A stretch of DNA of 28,800 nt from an uncultured Oscillospiraceae bacterium (GCA_934591705.1 CAKTPM010000018.1:1-28800), one strand, 5' to 3'; positions 7,600 to 15,472 are shown, counted from the stretch's first letter. Notes: generated by a model from the letters alone, not told the origin. A program made the numbers and translations.

Positions 7600-7676
7600 A
7601 TGGCGGACACATCTCTGCGTCCGCTATTAGTGTAACAGATTTTTGATGAAAATAAAAGGGGAATTATGAAATCTCT

Positions 7677-7970
7677 TCAGGAATTCTCTTCCTCATCCGC
7701 CAGAAGCTGCTCCATGAAAAGGTCGTAGATCCGGTTGAGCTCCTCTTCATCGTCTATGGTGGAGAGCATCTCCTCGCCGTCGATGATATCGGAGCGGAGG
7801 ATGATGAGGCCGTAATCCTCGCTCTCCTGGTCGGCATCCTCCTCCACGGCGGGGAAGAAGGCCATATAGGTCTTGCCGCCGTGCTCCAGGGCGTCTACAT
7901 ATTCCAGTTCAATATCGTTGCCGTCCTCATCGGTAAGCGTAATGAAGTTGGGGCCGAAATCCTCCTGCAT
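7677..7970 (-). CDS. DUF1292 family protein (YrzB-like)
   Basis: A small, very acidic cytoplasmic protein of 97 aa. The start MQEDFGPNFITLTDEDGNDIELEYVDAL and the following TYMAFFPA and IILRSD segments are the hallmark of the DUF1292/YrzB family, whose biochemical role is unknown. In many Firmicutes it is encoded beside alaS, a DUF965 protein and the Holliday-junction resolvase YqgF; here it stands alone. AAGGAGGT eight bases upstream fixes ATG at 7970, so the 16 in-frame residues further upstream are not translated. It has its own promoter at 8014-8042. I see no clear terminator between its stop and the RNA gene start near 7600. Confidence 0.88.
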   Translation of the reverse strand: MQEDFGPNFITLTDEDGNDIELEYVDALEHGGKTYMAFFPAVEEDADQESEDYGLIILRSDIIDGEEMLSTIDDEEELNRIYDLFMEQLLADEEENS

Positions 7971-8013
7971 CAGAAAGTACCTCCTTATTGTACATATTCG
8001 GGAAACCAAGGTC

Positions 8014-8042
8014 ATCATAGCTCACCTTGCAGAAAAAAGCAA
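8014..8042 (-). promoter_or_regulatory. Promoter of the DUF1292 gene
   Basis: On the minus strand TTGCTT (8037-8042), 17 bp, TATGAT (8014-8019), with a predicted start near 8007 and a 37-base leader that includes the strong ribosome site. Confidence 0.7.
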
Positions 8043-8070
8043 GCTGCCGAAAAAGATAAAAAAGGATACG

Positions 8071-8136
8071 ATTCGACATGGCTTCGGTCGAATGGCAGAT
8101 TTTTCCCTCGAAGAAATTTGAATTTTCGGAAAATCT
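8071..8136. repeat. Two inverted repeats between divergent DUF1292 and PBP genes
   Basis: The first is ATTCGAC (8071-8077) / GTCGAAT (8087-8093) around a 9-base centre. The second is AGATTTTTCC (8097-8106) / GGAAAATCT (8128-8136), AT-rich, with further pairing inside (CGAA/TTCG). Both sit between the two outward promoters and 15-80 bases upstream of the PBP -35 box. They could be operator sites or an upstream promoter element; I do not recognise a regulator motif. Confidence 0.4.
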
Positions 8137-8150
8137 ACTCTTTTTAACTG

Positions 8151-8179
8151 TTGACAGATGTGGTAAAATAACGAAGATA
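8151..8179 (+). promoter_or_regulatory. Probable promoter of the class A PBP gene
   Basis: A perfect TTGACA (8151-8156) is followed after 17 bp by AAGATA (8174-8179), a poor -10. An overlapping alternative uses TAAAAT (8164-8169) as -10 with a weak TTTTTA -35. The segment is AT-rich and correctly placed, but the exact -10 is not settled. Confidence 0.5.
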
Positions 8180-8246
8180 CTGGAGTGCTATGCGATAAGC
8201 CCACTGAGCGCTCCCGGAAACTACGCAGAAAGGAAGGTGCCCTGTT

Positions 8247-10829
8247 TTGAGTGAACGCGAAAGAAGACCCCGTCGCAGCAGTTTTTTGGAAAAAGCGCAG
8301 CAGGGCGCGAAAAACATAGAAAGGAAGCTGCACCGGCCCCGGCGGGCGCAGCAGGCGCAGAGCGGCCCCAACGGAGAGCTGCCGCCCCGCCGCCGGAAAA
8401 AGCAGACCCGGGTGTGGCCGGTTATCGGCACCATCCTCCTGGTGATGGTGTGCACCGGCGCCATCTTCGCCGGTATCTTCGGCGTATATGTCAACACCGC
8501 CCTGAAGGGCAATGTGGAATTCTACATCGATGAGTTCGAGGCCAAGGTGGCCACGGAGCTCTATGCCCTCAACGCCGACACCGGCGAGTGGGAGATGTAT
8601 CAGACCCTCTTCAAGGACGACAGCAACCGCATCTGGATGGATTTAGAGGACATCCCCCAATACATGCAGAAGGCGGCTGTGGCCATCGAGGACAAGCGCT
8701 TTTATAAGCACCACGGCGTGGACTTCATCGGTACTGTCCGGGCCATCACCAAGACCCTCTTCGGCGGCAGCGTGCAGGGCGGCTCTACCCTGACCCAGCA
8801 GCTCATCAAGAATGCCACCGGTGACAACCAGACCACCGTCAAGCGCAAGGTCATCGAGATCTACCGGGCCCTGGAGTGCGAGACCCGCTACGAGAAGGAC
8901 GAGATCTTAGAGGCATACCTCAACCAGGTGTTCTTCGGCGAGCAGTGCTACGGCGTGAAGACCGCGGCGCTGATGTACTTTGGCAAGGATGCCTCGGAGA
9001 TGACCCTGGCCGAGTGCGCGAGCCTGATGGGCATCACCAACAACCCCAGCCGCTACGACCCCCTGCTGGGGGAGTGGCAGCGGGAGAAAAACCGCGAGCG
9101 CCAGCTTCTGATCCTGGATGCCATGCTGGACCAGGAGAAGATCTCCCAGGAGGAGTATGACGCCGCCAAGGCGGAGGATGTGGTGTTCACCAATGGCTAC
9201 ACCATCCTGGGCAACTTCGTCGGAGCGGACGGCATCGTCAAGGGAAAGGACCTGGTGAAGCAGCTGGAGCAGGAGAATACCTCCAAGAAGGTCTCCACCG
9301 CCAACAACTCCTTCTTCACAGACGCCATGATCGACGATGTGGACGCCGCACTGATGAAGCAGTACGGCTACGACCGGGACACCGCGGAGTATAAGCTCTT
9401 CACCGGCGGCTACAAGGTCTATACCACCGTGAACCTGAAGTATCAGGAGATCGCGGAGGATGTCTTTGAGAACACCGAGAACCTGCCCTACACCATCACC
9501 CGCACCGGCAGCGACGGCGAGACCACCGTGGAGCAGCTCCAGGCGGCCATCACGGTGATGGATCCCACCAACGGCGACATTGTGGCCATGGTGGGCGCCG
9601 CCGGCCCCAAGGAGGGTGACCGCTGCTGGAACTGGGCCACGGAGACCCGGCCCTGCGGCTCGGCCACCAAGCCCATCTCCGTATACGCCCCGGCCCTGGA
9701 CAACGGCACCATCACCGCCGCCTCCACCATCGACGACTTCCCTGTGTTCCTGCTCCCCCTGGGCAACAGGACCCAGCCCTGGCCTAAGAATGACAGCGGT
9801 GACTACCGGGGCCTTGTGACGCTGCGCCGGGCCATTGCCAAGTCCCTGAACACCTGCGCCGTGCGGGTGTGCAATGCCCTGGGCGTGGAGAATTCCTATA
9901 ATTTCATGACCGAGAACCTGGGCTTCACCACCCTCACTCAGGAGGACTCCCAGCAGATGGGCAACATGGCCCTGGGCGGCTTCTCCGTGGGCGTTACCAC
10001 CGAGGAGATGACGGCGGCCTTCTGTGCCTTCCCCAACGAGGGCATCTACAATAAGCCCCGGACCTTCATCCGGATCGAGGACGCCAACGGCAATGTGATC
10101 CTGGAGAACGATGTCCAGTCCCGGACGGCCATGAAGGCCAGCACGGCCAACATCATGAACAACATGCTCCAGAGCGTCATCACCGGCGGTACCGGCGGCG
10201 CCGCCTACTTCCCCGGCATGCACATGGCCGGTAAGACCGGTACCACCAACGACCTGAAGGACAAGTACTTCTCTGGCTACACCCCCTATTACTGCGCCTC
10301 TGTCTGGTGCGGCTACCAGTCCAACAGCACGGTCCGCTCCGGCGGCGTGAACCCGGCGGCGGTGCTGTGGCAGAAGGTGATGTCCCGGATCCATGAGGGC
10401 CTGGAGGATAAGAACTTCTTCAACAGCGGCGAGCTGGTGCAGGTCACCGTCTGCCAGGACAGCGGCATGCTGGCCACCACCGCCTGTGAGGCCGATCCCC
10501 GGGGCAGCCGGGTGACCACGGAATACTGCGCCGCGGACAACGCCCCCACGGAATACTGCACCATGCACACCGGCGGCGGCATGCTCAACTACTCCCGGGC
10601 CCACTTCTACGATTATCCCGATCTGGTGGCCATTGACGATGAGTATGTCACCAACAGCGGCTACATCACCGCGGACGGCTCCACGGTGGAGCTTGAGCCC
10701 GACACCGGCATCTCCGGCGCGGTGGAGGGCCAGCCCGAGGGGGGCAGCCCCTATATCCAGCCCGAGGGCGAGCCGGATGAGGACGCCCTGGAGGAGCTGC
10801 GAAAGCAGCTCTTCGGGAACGGCGGATAG
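8247..10829 (+). CDS. Class A penicillin-binding protein (PBP1A-like)
   Basis: A bifunctional peptidoglycan glycosyltransferase and transpeptidase of the cytoplasmic membrane, 860 aa. A basic cytoplasmic tail (1-55) precedes one transmembrane helix (about 57-82). The GT51 domain follows, with catalytic Glu148 in EDKRFYKHHG and the GGSTLTQQLIKN motif. The transpeptidase domain has SATK with nucleophile Ser472, SLN at 533-535 and KTG at 663-665, all intact. The acidic, Pro/Gly-rich C-terminal tail after about 790 is likely disordered. I chose TTG 8247 because AGGAAGG (8231-8237) lies nine bases upstream and no better ATG exists nearby. The gene is monocistronic with a strong terminator. Confidence 0.95.
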   Translation: MSERERRPRRSSFLEKAQQGAKNIERKLHRPRRAQQAQSGPNGELPPRRRKKQTRVWPVIGTILLVMVCTGAIFAGIFGVYVNTALKGNVEFYIDEFEAKVATELYALNADTGEWEMYQTLFKDDSNRIWMDLEDIPQYMQKAAVAIEDKRFYKHHGVDFIGTVRAITKTLFGGSVQGGSTLTQQLIKNATGDNQTTVKRKVIEIYRALECETRYEKDEILEAYLNQVFFGEQCYGVKTAALMYFGKDASEMTLAECASLMGITNNPSRYDPLLGEWQREKNRERQLLILDAMLDQEKISQEEYDAAKAEDVVFTNGYTILGNFVGADGIVKGKDLVKQLEQENTSKKVSTANNSFFTDAMIDDVDAALMKQYGYDRDTAEYKLFTGGYKVYTTVNLKYQEIAEDVFENTENLPYTITRTGSDGETTVEQLQAAITVMDPTNGDIVAMVGAAGPKEGDRCWNWATETRPCGSATKPISVYAPALDNGTITAASTIDDFPVFLLPLGNRTQPWPKNDSGDYRGLVTLRRAIAKSLNTCAVRVCNALGVENSYNFMTENLGFTTLTQEDSQQMGNMALGGFSVGVTTEEMTAAFCAFPNEGIYNKPRTFIRIEDANGNVILENDVQSRTAMKASTANIMNNMLQSVITGGTGGAAYFPGMHMAGKTGTTNDLKDKYFSGYTPYYCASVWCGYQSNSTVRSGGVNPAAVLWQKVMSRIHEGLEDKNFFNSGELVQVTVCQDSGMLATTACEADPRGSRVTTEYCAADNAPTEYCTMHTGGGMLNYSRAHFYDYPDLVAIDDEYVTNSGYITADGSTVELEPDTGISGAVEGQPEGGSPYIQPEGEPDEDALEELRKQLFGNGG

Positions 10830-10856
10830 CCCGCCGGCAGAATAAAAGAGCCCCAG

Positions 10857-10888
10857 AAGGGCACCGCCTCCCGGCGGTGCCCTTTTCT
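10857..10888 (+). terminator. Intrinsic terminator after the PBP gene
   Basis: A perfect 12-bp stem (10857-10868 with 10873-10884), loop TCCC, then TTCT. Confidence 0.85.
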
Positions 10889-10934
10889 CATGCCACGCCG
10901 GGAGGGTAAAACCTGACGAAAAGGGCGGAAGCTA

Positions 10935-10963
10935 TTGACTTTTTGGCACTTTATTGCTATGAT
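10935..10963 (+). promoter_or_regulatory. Promoter of kup
   Basis: TTGACT (10935-10940), 17 bp, TATGAT (10958-10963). The predicted start near 10970 falls at the 5' edge of the riboswitch aptamer. Confidence 0.82.
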
Positions 10964-10967
10964 TAAC

Positions 10968-11082
10968 GGACGCTTAATGCCGCCCTGCGGCAGCGGGAGA
11001 CCCATTTTTTGGGGTGAATCCGATGGCAGCATCGGTAGGGGACCTTCTTCCCCGAACCCGACAGCTAATCTCGTCAGCGCAG
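10968..11082 (+). promoter_or_regulatory. c-di-AMP riboswitch (ydaO/yuaA class) aptamer
   Basis: The conserved elements of the ydaO aptamer occur in order: CGCTTAAT (10971-10978), a variable hairpin, GCGGGAGACCCA, a loop, TTGGGGTGAATCC, a second hairpin, GGTAGGG, then CCGAACCCGACAGCTAATCTC and the closing AGCG (11076-11079) pairing with CGCT. This class binds the second messenger cyclic di-AMP and commonly sits upstream of K+ uptake and cell-wall genes in Firmicutes. With the terminator at 11112-11140 it should act as an OFF switch: high c-di-AMP, which signals ample K+, favours termination before kup. Confidence 0.95.
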
Positions 11083-11111
11083 AAGGGGAACGGGGCTTAT
11101 TTTGCCTTCTT

Positions 11112-11140
11112 GCGCTGTGCGGCGGCACGGCGCTTTTTTT
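11112..11140 (+). terminator. Riboswitch-controlled intrinsic terminator in the kup leader
   Basis: A 9-bp stem with one G-U (11112-11120 with 11125-11133), loop GGCG, followed by seven Ts (11134-11140). It ends only 13 bases before the kup start codon and is the expression platform of the riboswitch. The bases before it (11080-11111) could form the competing antiterminator. Confidence 0.88.
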
Positions 11141-11153
11141 CTGGGAGGAGAGC

Positions 11154-13139
11154 ATGGAGACCAAAAAGAAATTCAAATTCGGCCTGTTTCTGGTGACCAT
11201 CGGCATCGTCTACGGTGATATCGGCACCTCGCCCATGTATGTGATGAAGTCCATGCTGGAGGGCAACGGCGGCATCGGAAATACCAACGCGCCCTTCATC
11301 GTGGGGGCGCTGTCCCTGGTGATCTGGACCATCACCCTGCTGACCACGGTGAAATATGTCCTCATCGCCATGAAGGCGGATAACCACGGCGAGGGCGGCA
11401 TCTTCTCTTTGTACTCCCTGGTGAAGGAGCAGGGCCGGTGGCTGATCTTCCCCGCCATGCTGGGCGGCGCCGCCCTGCTGGCCGATGGAGTGCTGACCCC
11501 GGCGGTCACCGTGACCACCGCCGTGGAGGGTCTGCGCAGCATCGGCCCCATGGCCCACTTCCTTGGCAACGGCCAGGTAAAGGTGGTCATCATCACTCTT
11601 TTGATCATCACGGCGCTGTTTTCCATGCAGCACGCAGGCACCAGCCGGATCGGCCACGCCTTCGGTCCGGTGATGCTGGTGTGGTTTTTGTTCCTGGGCA
11701 TCACCGGCGCGGTCTACACCGCCTCCATGCCCGGCATTCTCCGGGCCTTCAACCCCGTGTACGCCGTGGAGATCCTCCTCAGCGATTATAATAAGCAGGG
11801 CTTCATGATCCTGGGCGGCGTGTTTCTGGCCACCACCGGCGCCGAGGCCCTCTATTCCGACATGGGCCATGTGGGCCGGGAGAACATCTACTTCAGCTGG
11901 CCCTTCGTGAAGCTCTGCCTCATCCTCAACTACCTGGGCCAGGGGGCGTGGATCATCGCCAATCAGGGCAATACCGCCCTCCAGGGTGTGAAGGATCTAA
12001 ACCCCTTTTTCATGATGCTGCCGGCGGCGATGCGGCCCTTTGCGGTGGTCTTAGGCGCGGCGGCGGCGGTCATCGCCTCCCAGGCCCTGATCACCGGCTC
12101 CTTCACCCTGGTGTCCGAGGCCATCCACCTGGACCTGCTGCCCCATCTGGAGGTGCGCTATCCCGCGGAGACCAAGGGCCAGCTCTTCATCGAGAAGGTC
12201 AACAGCACCCTCTGGATCGGCTGCACCCTGGTGGTGCTCTATTTCCGCAGCGGCGCCCGGATGGAGTCGGCCTACGGTCTGGCCATTACGCTCACCATGC
12301 TGATGACTACCCTGCTCATCAGTGTATACCTGGGCCGCATCCACGGCAAAAGGATCCTGGCCCTGGCGGTGCTTCTGGTGTTCGGCGCCCTGGAGACGGT
12401 GTTCTTCGTCTCCAGCTTGGGTAAGTTCAGCCACGGGGGCTATGTTACCGTGCTCCTGACGCTGCTGCTGCTGTTTCTGATGGTGGTGTGGCACCGGGGC
12501 ACCCGGCTGGAGGGCCGCTTCAGCACCCGGCTGCTGCTGCCGGACTACATCTCCAACCTCCGCAAGCTCCACGAGGATGAAGCTGTGCCCCTGCTGGCCC
12601 ACAACCTGGTGTTTTTGGACAAGGAGGCGGACTCGGATTATATCGACCGGGACATCCTCTACTCCATCCTGGACAAGGATCCCAAGCGGGCCATGGCCTA
12701 CTGGTTCGTCAGCGTGAATGTACTCAATGAGCCCGATGCCCTCAACTATGAGGTGAAGACCTACGGCACGGACTTCATCTTCCGGGTGACGCTGAATCTG
12801 GGCTTCCGCAAGAGCCCCCGGGTGAATGTCTACCTCCGGCAGATCGTCCAGGACCTCCAGCAGAGCGGGGAGCTGCCGCCCCAGATGAAGAAATACTCCA
12901 TCTACGGCCCCTCCCAGGTGGGCACCTTCAAGTTCTGCATCCTCCACAAGTCCGTCACCACCAAGACCGAGCTGTCGGACTTCGATGAGTTCATCATGAA
13001 TACCAAGTATGCCATCCGCCACGCCGCCGGCTCCAAGATCCAGTGGTACGGCCTGGATACCGCCAATATCATCAAGGAGAATGTGCCCCTGATCGTCTCC
13101 GGCGGCGCCGCCGCCGAGCGCATCCGCCGGGTCAAATGA
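11154..13139 (+). CDS. kup: Kup/KUP/HAK-type potassium uptake transporter
   Basis: A membrane K+ uptake system, probably a K+/H+ symporter, of the KUP family. The first helix carries the signature GIVYGDIGTSPMYV, and about twelve hydrophobic segments occupy residues 10-450, followed by a cytosolic C-terminal domain of about 200 residues. The length is 661 aa. I chose ATG 11154 because GGGAGGAG ends four bases upstream; the frame is open further 5', but that part is the riboswitch leader and is not translated. Expression should fall when c-di-AMP is high. K+ transporters are standard c-di-AMP targets, so the riboswitch and function agree. Confidence 0.94.
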   Translation: METKKKFKFGLFLVTIGIVYGDIGTSPMYVMKSMLEGNGGIGNTNAPFIVGALSLVIWTITLLTTVKYVLIAMKADNHGEGGIFSLYSLVKEQGRWLIFPAMLGGAALLADGVLTPAVTVTTAVEGLRSIGPMAHFLGNGQVKVVIITLLIITALFSMQHAGTSRIGHAFGPVMLVWFLFLGITGAVYTASMPGILRAFNPVYAVEILLSDYNKQGFMILGGVFLATTGAEALYSDMGHVGRENIYFSWPFVKLCLILNYLGQGAWIIANQGNTALQGVKDLNPFFMMLPAAMRPFAVVLGAAAAVIASQALITGSFTLVSEAIHLDLLPHLEVRYPAETKGQLFIEKVNSTLWIGCTLVVLYFRSGARMESAYGLAITLTMLMTTLLISVYLGRIHGKRILALAVLLVFGALETVFFVSSLGKFSHGGYVTVLLTLLLLFLMVVWHRGTRLEGRFSTRLLLPDYISNLRKLHEDEAVPLLAHNLVFLDKEADSDYIDRDILYSILDKDPKRAMAYWFVSVNVLNEPDALNYEVKTYGTDFIFRVTLNLGFRKSPRVNVYLRQIVQDLQQSGELPPQMKKYSIYGPSQVGTFKFCILHKSVTTKTELSDFDEFIMNTKYAIRHAAGSKIQWYGLDTANIIKENVPLIVSGGAAAERIRRVK

Positions 13140-13179
13140 GGACATAAAAAAGAGGGCATAAGCCCTCTTTTTTATGTCC
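13140..13179. terminator. Bidirectional terminator after kup
   Basis: A perfect 18-bp inverted repeat (13140-13157 with 13162-13179) around ATAA, with A-run and T-run flanks inside the arms, starting directly after the kup stop codon. Confidence 0.9.
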
Positions 13180-13205
13180 TCCACGGTGGCAGCACCGATG
13201 TGGGG
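13178..13205 (+). repeat. 28-bp direct repeat, intergenic copy of serA codons
   Basis: Identical over 28 bases to 13384-13411 inside serA. Read on the minus strand it encodes PHIGAATVE, the conserved catalytic-His motif region of SerA. It overlaps the last two bases of the kup terminator hairpin. Confidence 0.95.
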
Positions 13206-13287
13206 TCGGGGCGTAAAAAAATGTGCCGGTGGCACATTTTTAGCTCCGACCGCAGCGGCTGTGCCGCGAGGACGCAGACCCCACATC
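13197..13287. repeat. Nested palindromic element between kup and serA
   Basis: An 11-bp inverted repeat bounds the segment (13197-13207 with 13277-13287). Inside is a large hairpin: GGTCGGGGC (13204-13212) with GCTCCGACC (13243-13251), and AAAAATGTGCC (13217-13227) with GGCACATTTTT (13231-13241). A small hairpin GCGGC-TGT-GCCGC follows near 13254-13266. The outer repeat and the first hairpin share four bases, so not all pairs can form together. The middle hairpin resembles a third bidirectional terminator. No ORF is present, so this is at most a MITE- or REP-like element. Confidence 0.6.
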
Positions 13288-13320
13288 AAAAAAGAACGGG
13301 GGCAAAAGCCCCCGCTCTTT
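13285..13320 (-). terminator. Intrinsic terminator of the serC-serA operon
   Basis: A 13-bp stem (13291-13303 with 13308-13320) around a 4-base loop. One position is G-U on the minus strand but a mismatch on the plus strand, and the minus-strand transcript continues into six Us, so it serves serA. Confidence 0.88.
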
Positions 13321-13333
13321 TTGAAACCGGGAA

Positions 13334-14239
13334 TTACATGGCGCTGATGATCTCCACGATCTCGGCACCGATGCGCTTCTGGGCCTCCACGGTGGCAGCA
13401 CCGATGTGGGGGGTGCAGGACACCATGGGGTGGCTGTACAGGGCGCTGTTGCTGGCGGGCTCGTCAGCATAGACATCCAGGCCGGCGGCGCGGACCTTGC
13501 CGGACTCCAGAGCGGCCAGCAGGGCTGCTTCGTCCACATTGGTGCCGCGGGAGGTGTTGATGATGCACACGCCGTCCTTCATCTTGGCGATGTTCTCGGC
13601 GCTGATGAGGGCGCCGCCGTCCACGGCGGGAGCGTGCACGGACACGAAGTCGGACATGGCCAGCAGCTCATCCATCTCCACATAGGGGATGCCCAGCTGC
13701 TCGGAGACCACGGGGACCTGGAAGATATCGAAGGCGACCACCTTCATGCCGATGGCCTTGGCCATTGCGCCCAGGTGCTGGCCGATGCGGCCGAAGCCCA
13801 CGATGCCCAGGGTCTTGCCCTGGAGCTCGATGCCCTTGCCGTAGGCCTTCTTCTCCCACTTGCCCTCGCGCATGGTGTGACCGGCGATGGAGAGATAGCG
13901 GGCGCAGGAGAACATGTGGCCCATGGCCAGCTCGGCCACGGACTGGGAGGACGCTCTGGGGGTGTTCTTCACATCGATGCCGTTCTGCTTGGCATAGTCC
14001 ACATCGATGTTGTCCACACCCACGCCGCCGCGGATGATGAGCTTCAGCTTGCTGCCCTTGGCCTCGTCAATGTGCTGAGCGCGGACCTTGGTCTTGGAGC
14101 GGACCACCGCCACATCGAAGTCCCGCAGGGCCTTGCCCAGCTCCTCGGACTCATAGAACTGCTCAACGACCTCGTGACCCATTTCGCGCAGCTGCGCCAT
14201 GGCGCTCTTGTCCATACCGTCGGTAACCAGAATACGCAT
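13334..14239 (-). CDS. serA: D-3-phosphoglycerate dehydrogenase SerA (short form)
   Basis: An NAD-dependent enzyme oxidising 3-phosphoglycerate to 3-phosphohydroxypyruvate, the first step of serine synthesis. The substrate domain is split at both ends; the Rossmann domain has GFGRIG and a following acidic residue in VVAFD, which favours NAD. The catalytic triad is visible as Arg in NTSRGTN, Glu in DVYADEP and His in TPHIGA. At 301 aa it lacks the C-terminal ACT or intervening regulatory domain, so serine feedback through ACT is not expected. AAGGAGAAATTATC before ATG 14239 is a good ribosome site. It lies 80 bases behind serC. The codons for PHIGAATVE are duplicated exactly at 13178-13205. 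Confidence 0.93.
   Translation of the reverse strand: MRILVTDGMDKSAMAQLREMGHEVVEQFYESEELGKALRDFDVAVVRSKTKVRAQHIDEAKGSKLKLIIRGGVGVDNIDVDYAKQNGIDVKNTPRASSQSVAELAMGHMFSCARYLSIAGHTMREGKWEKKAYGKGIELQGKTLGIVGFGRIGQHLGAMAKAIGMKVVAFDIFQVPVVSEQLGIPYVEMDELLAMSDFVSVHAPAVDGGALISAENIAKMKDGVCIINTSRGTNVDEAALLAALESGKVRAAGLDVYADEPASNSALYSHPMVSCTPHIGAATVEAQKRIGAEIVEIISAM
13384..13411 (+). repeat. 28-bp direct repeat, copy within serA
   Basis: The parental copy of the repeat at 13178-13205, coding on the minus strand for residues PHIGAATVE near the C-terminus of SerA. The two copies are 206 bp apart in the same orientation. Confidence 0.95.
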
Positions 14240-14286
14240 GATAATTTCTCCTTTTTTAAAATATTCTAAATGTGAGAGGGGATATA

Positions 14287-14310
14287 CAAGGGGGAGACAT
14301 CCCCCCCTTG
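14287..14310 (-). other. Intercistronic hairpin between serC and serA
   Basis: An 8-bp stem CAAGGGGG/CCCCCTTG lies in the 80-base gap. No T-run follows on the minus strand, so it is more likely an mRNA-stability or processing element than a terminator. Confidence 0.5.
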
Positions 14311-14319
14311 CAATTGCTT

Positions 14320-15408
14320 TTACTTGTGCTCGGCCTCGAACTTCTTCAGGAACTCCACCAGGGCCTGGGCACCCTCGATGGGCATGGCGTTGTACACGCT
14401 GGCGCGCAGACCGCCCACGGACTTATGACCCTTGAGGTTGTCGTAGCCGGCGGCCTTGGTGGCGGCCACCACCTCGGCATCCAGCTCGGCGGAGCCGGTG
14501 ACGAAGGGGATGTTCATCAGGGAGCGGAACTCGGGCTCCACGGTGCCCTTGAACATCTTGGAGGAATCCAGGAAGTCATAGATGACCTTGGCCTTGGCCA
14601 GGTTGCGCTTGTGCATCTCCTCGAGACCGCCGATGCTCTTGAGGTACTTGAAGACCTTGCCGCAGCAGTAGATGGCCCAGCAGTTGGGGGTGTTGTACAT
14701 AGAGCCGTTGTCGGCGTGGGTCTTGTAGCTCATGTAAACGGGCATCTTGGGGTCGATGTCCTCGCGGATGAGATCCTCGCGGATGATGACCACCACCATG
14801 CCGGCGGGGCCCACATTCTTCTGCACGCCGGCGTAGATCATGCCGTAGTCGGAGACATTGCAGGGCTTGGAGAGGAACATGGAGCTCTGGTCAGACACCA
14901 GCACATGACCCTTGGTGTTGGGCAGCTTGCTCCAGGTCACGCCGTGGATGGTCTCATTCTCGCAGATGTAGACATAGTCGGTATCCTCGGGGATGTCCAG
15001 GTCGGAGCAATCGGGGATGTAGGAGTAATTCTTATCCTTGGAGGAGGCGGCCACGATGACCTCGCCGTACTTCTTGGCCTCGGCAATGGCCTTCTTGGAC
15101 CAGGCGCCGGTCTCCACATACACGGCCTTGCCGTTCTTCATCAGATTCCATGCCACGGCAGCGAACTGCAGGGTAGCGCCGCCCTGAATGAACAGGACCT
15201 TGTAATTGTCGGGGATGTTCATCAGCTCCCGCAGATCGGCCTCGGCCTCATCGATGATCTGCTGGAAGACCTTGGAGCGATGGCTCATCTCCATGACGCA
15301 CATACCGCTGCCGCGATAGTTCATCATCTCATCGCGGATCTCCTCCAGGACGGGCTCCGGCATCATGGCGGGACCGGCAGAGAAGTTGAAAGTACGACCG
15401 TAATTCAT
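14320..15408 (-). CDS. serC: Phosphoserine aminotransferase SerC
   Basis: A fold-type I PLP enzyme that transaminates 3-phosphohydroxypyruvate with glutamate to phosphoserine, the second step of serine synthesis; it may also serve the pyridoxal route. The N-terminus NYGRTFNFSAGPAMMPEPVL is diagnostic of the SerC family, SHRSK follows, and the PLP lysine lies in YAGVQKNVGPAGM. The length of 362 aa is standard. TAGGAGGAACTAAC before ATG 15408 gives a strong ribosome site. It is the first gene of the serC-serA operon with the promoter at 15473-15501. A serB-type phosphatase is not encoded nearby. Confidence 0.95.
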   Translation of the reverse strand: MNYGRTFNFSAGPAMMPEPVLEEIRDEMMNYRGSGMCVMEMSHRSKVFQQIIDEAEADLRELMNIPDNYKVLFIQGGATLQFAAVAWNLMKNGKAVYVETGAWSKKAIAEAKKYGEVIVAASSKDKNYSYIPDCSDLDIPEDTDYVYICENETIHGVTWSKLPNTKGHVLVSDQSSMFLSKPCNVSDYGMIYAGVQKNVGPAGMVVVIIREDLIREDIDPKMPVYMSYKTHADNGSMYNTPNCWAIYCCGKVFKYLKSIGGLEEMHKRNLAKAKVIYDFLDSSKMFKGTVEPEFRSLMNIPFVTGSAELDAEVVAATKAAGYDNLKGHKSVGGLRASVYNAMPIEGAQALVEFLKKFEAEHK

Positions 15409-15472
15409 GTTAGTTCCTCCTAAAAAATTTTCTCATGGTGATTTTCAGAAAAAATCAGTGGTTCCGAGTAAT

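Noticed and set aside
7379..7612. 77-codon minus-strand frame with a hydrophobic C-terminus inside the RNA locus
   Set aside because: No ribosome site, and the same bases form the long-range helix and hairpins of the structured RNA.
8907..10604. 565-codon minus-strand frame opposite the PBP gene
   Set aside because: The plus strand carries all PBP catalytic motifs; the antisense frame shows only complement-of-codon-bias composition.
12051..13289. 412-codon minus-strand frame opposite kup, containing PHIGAATVE
   Set aside because: The SerA-like peptide comes from the 28-bp duplicated segment; the rest is a shadow of kup. It is kept only as part of the duplication finding.
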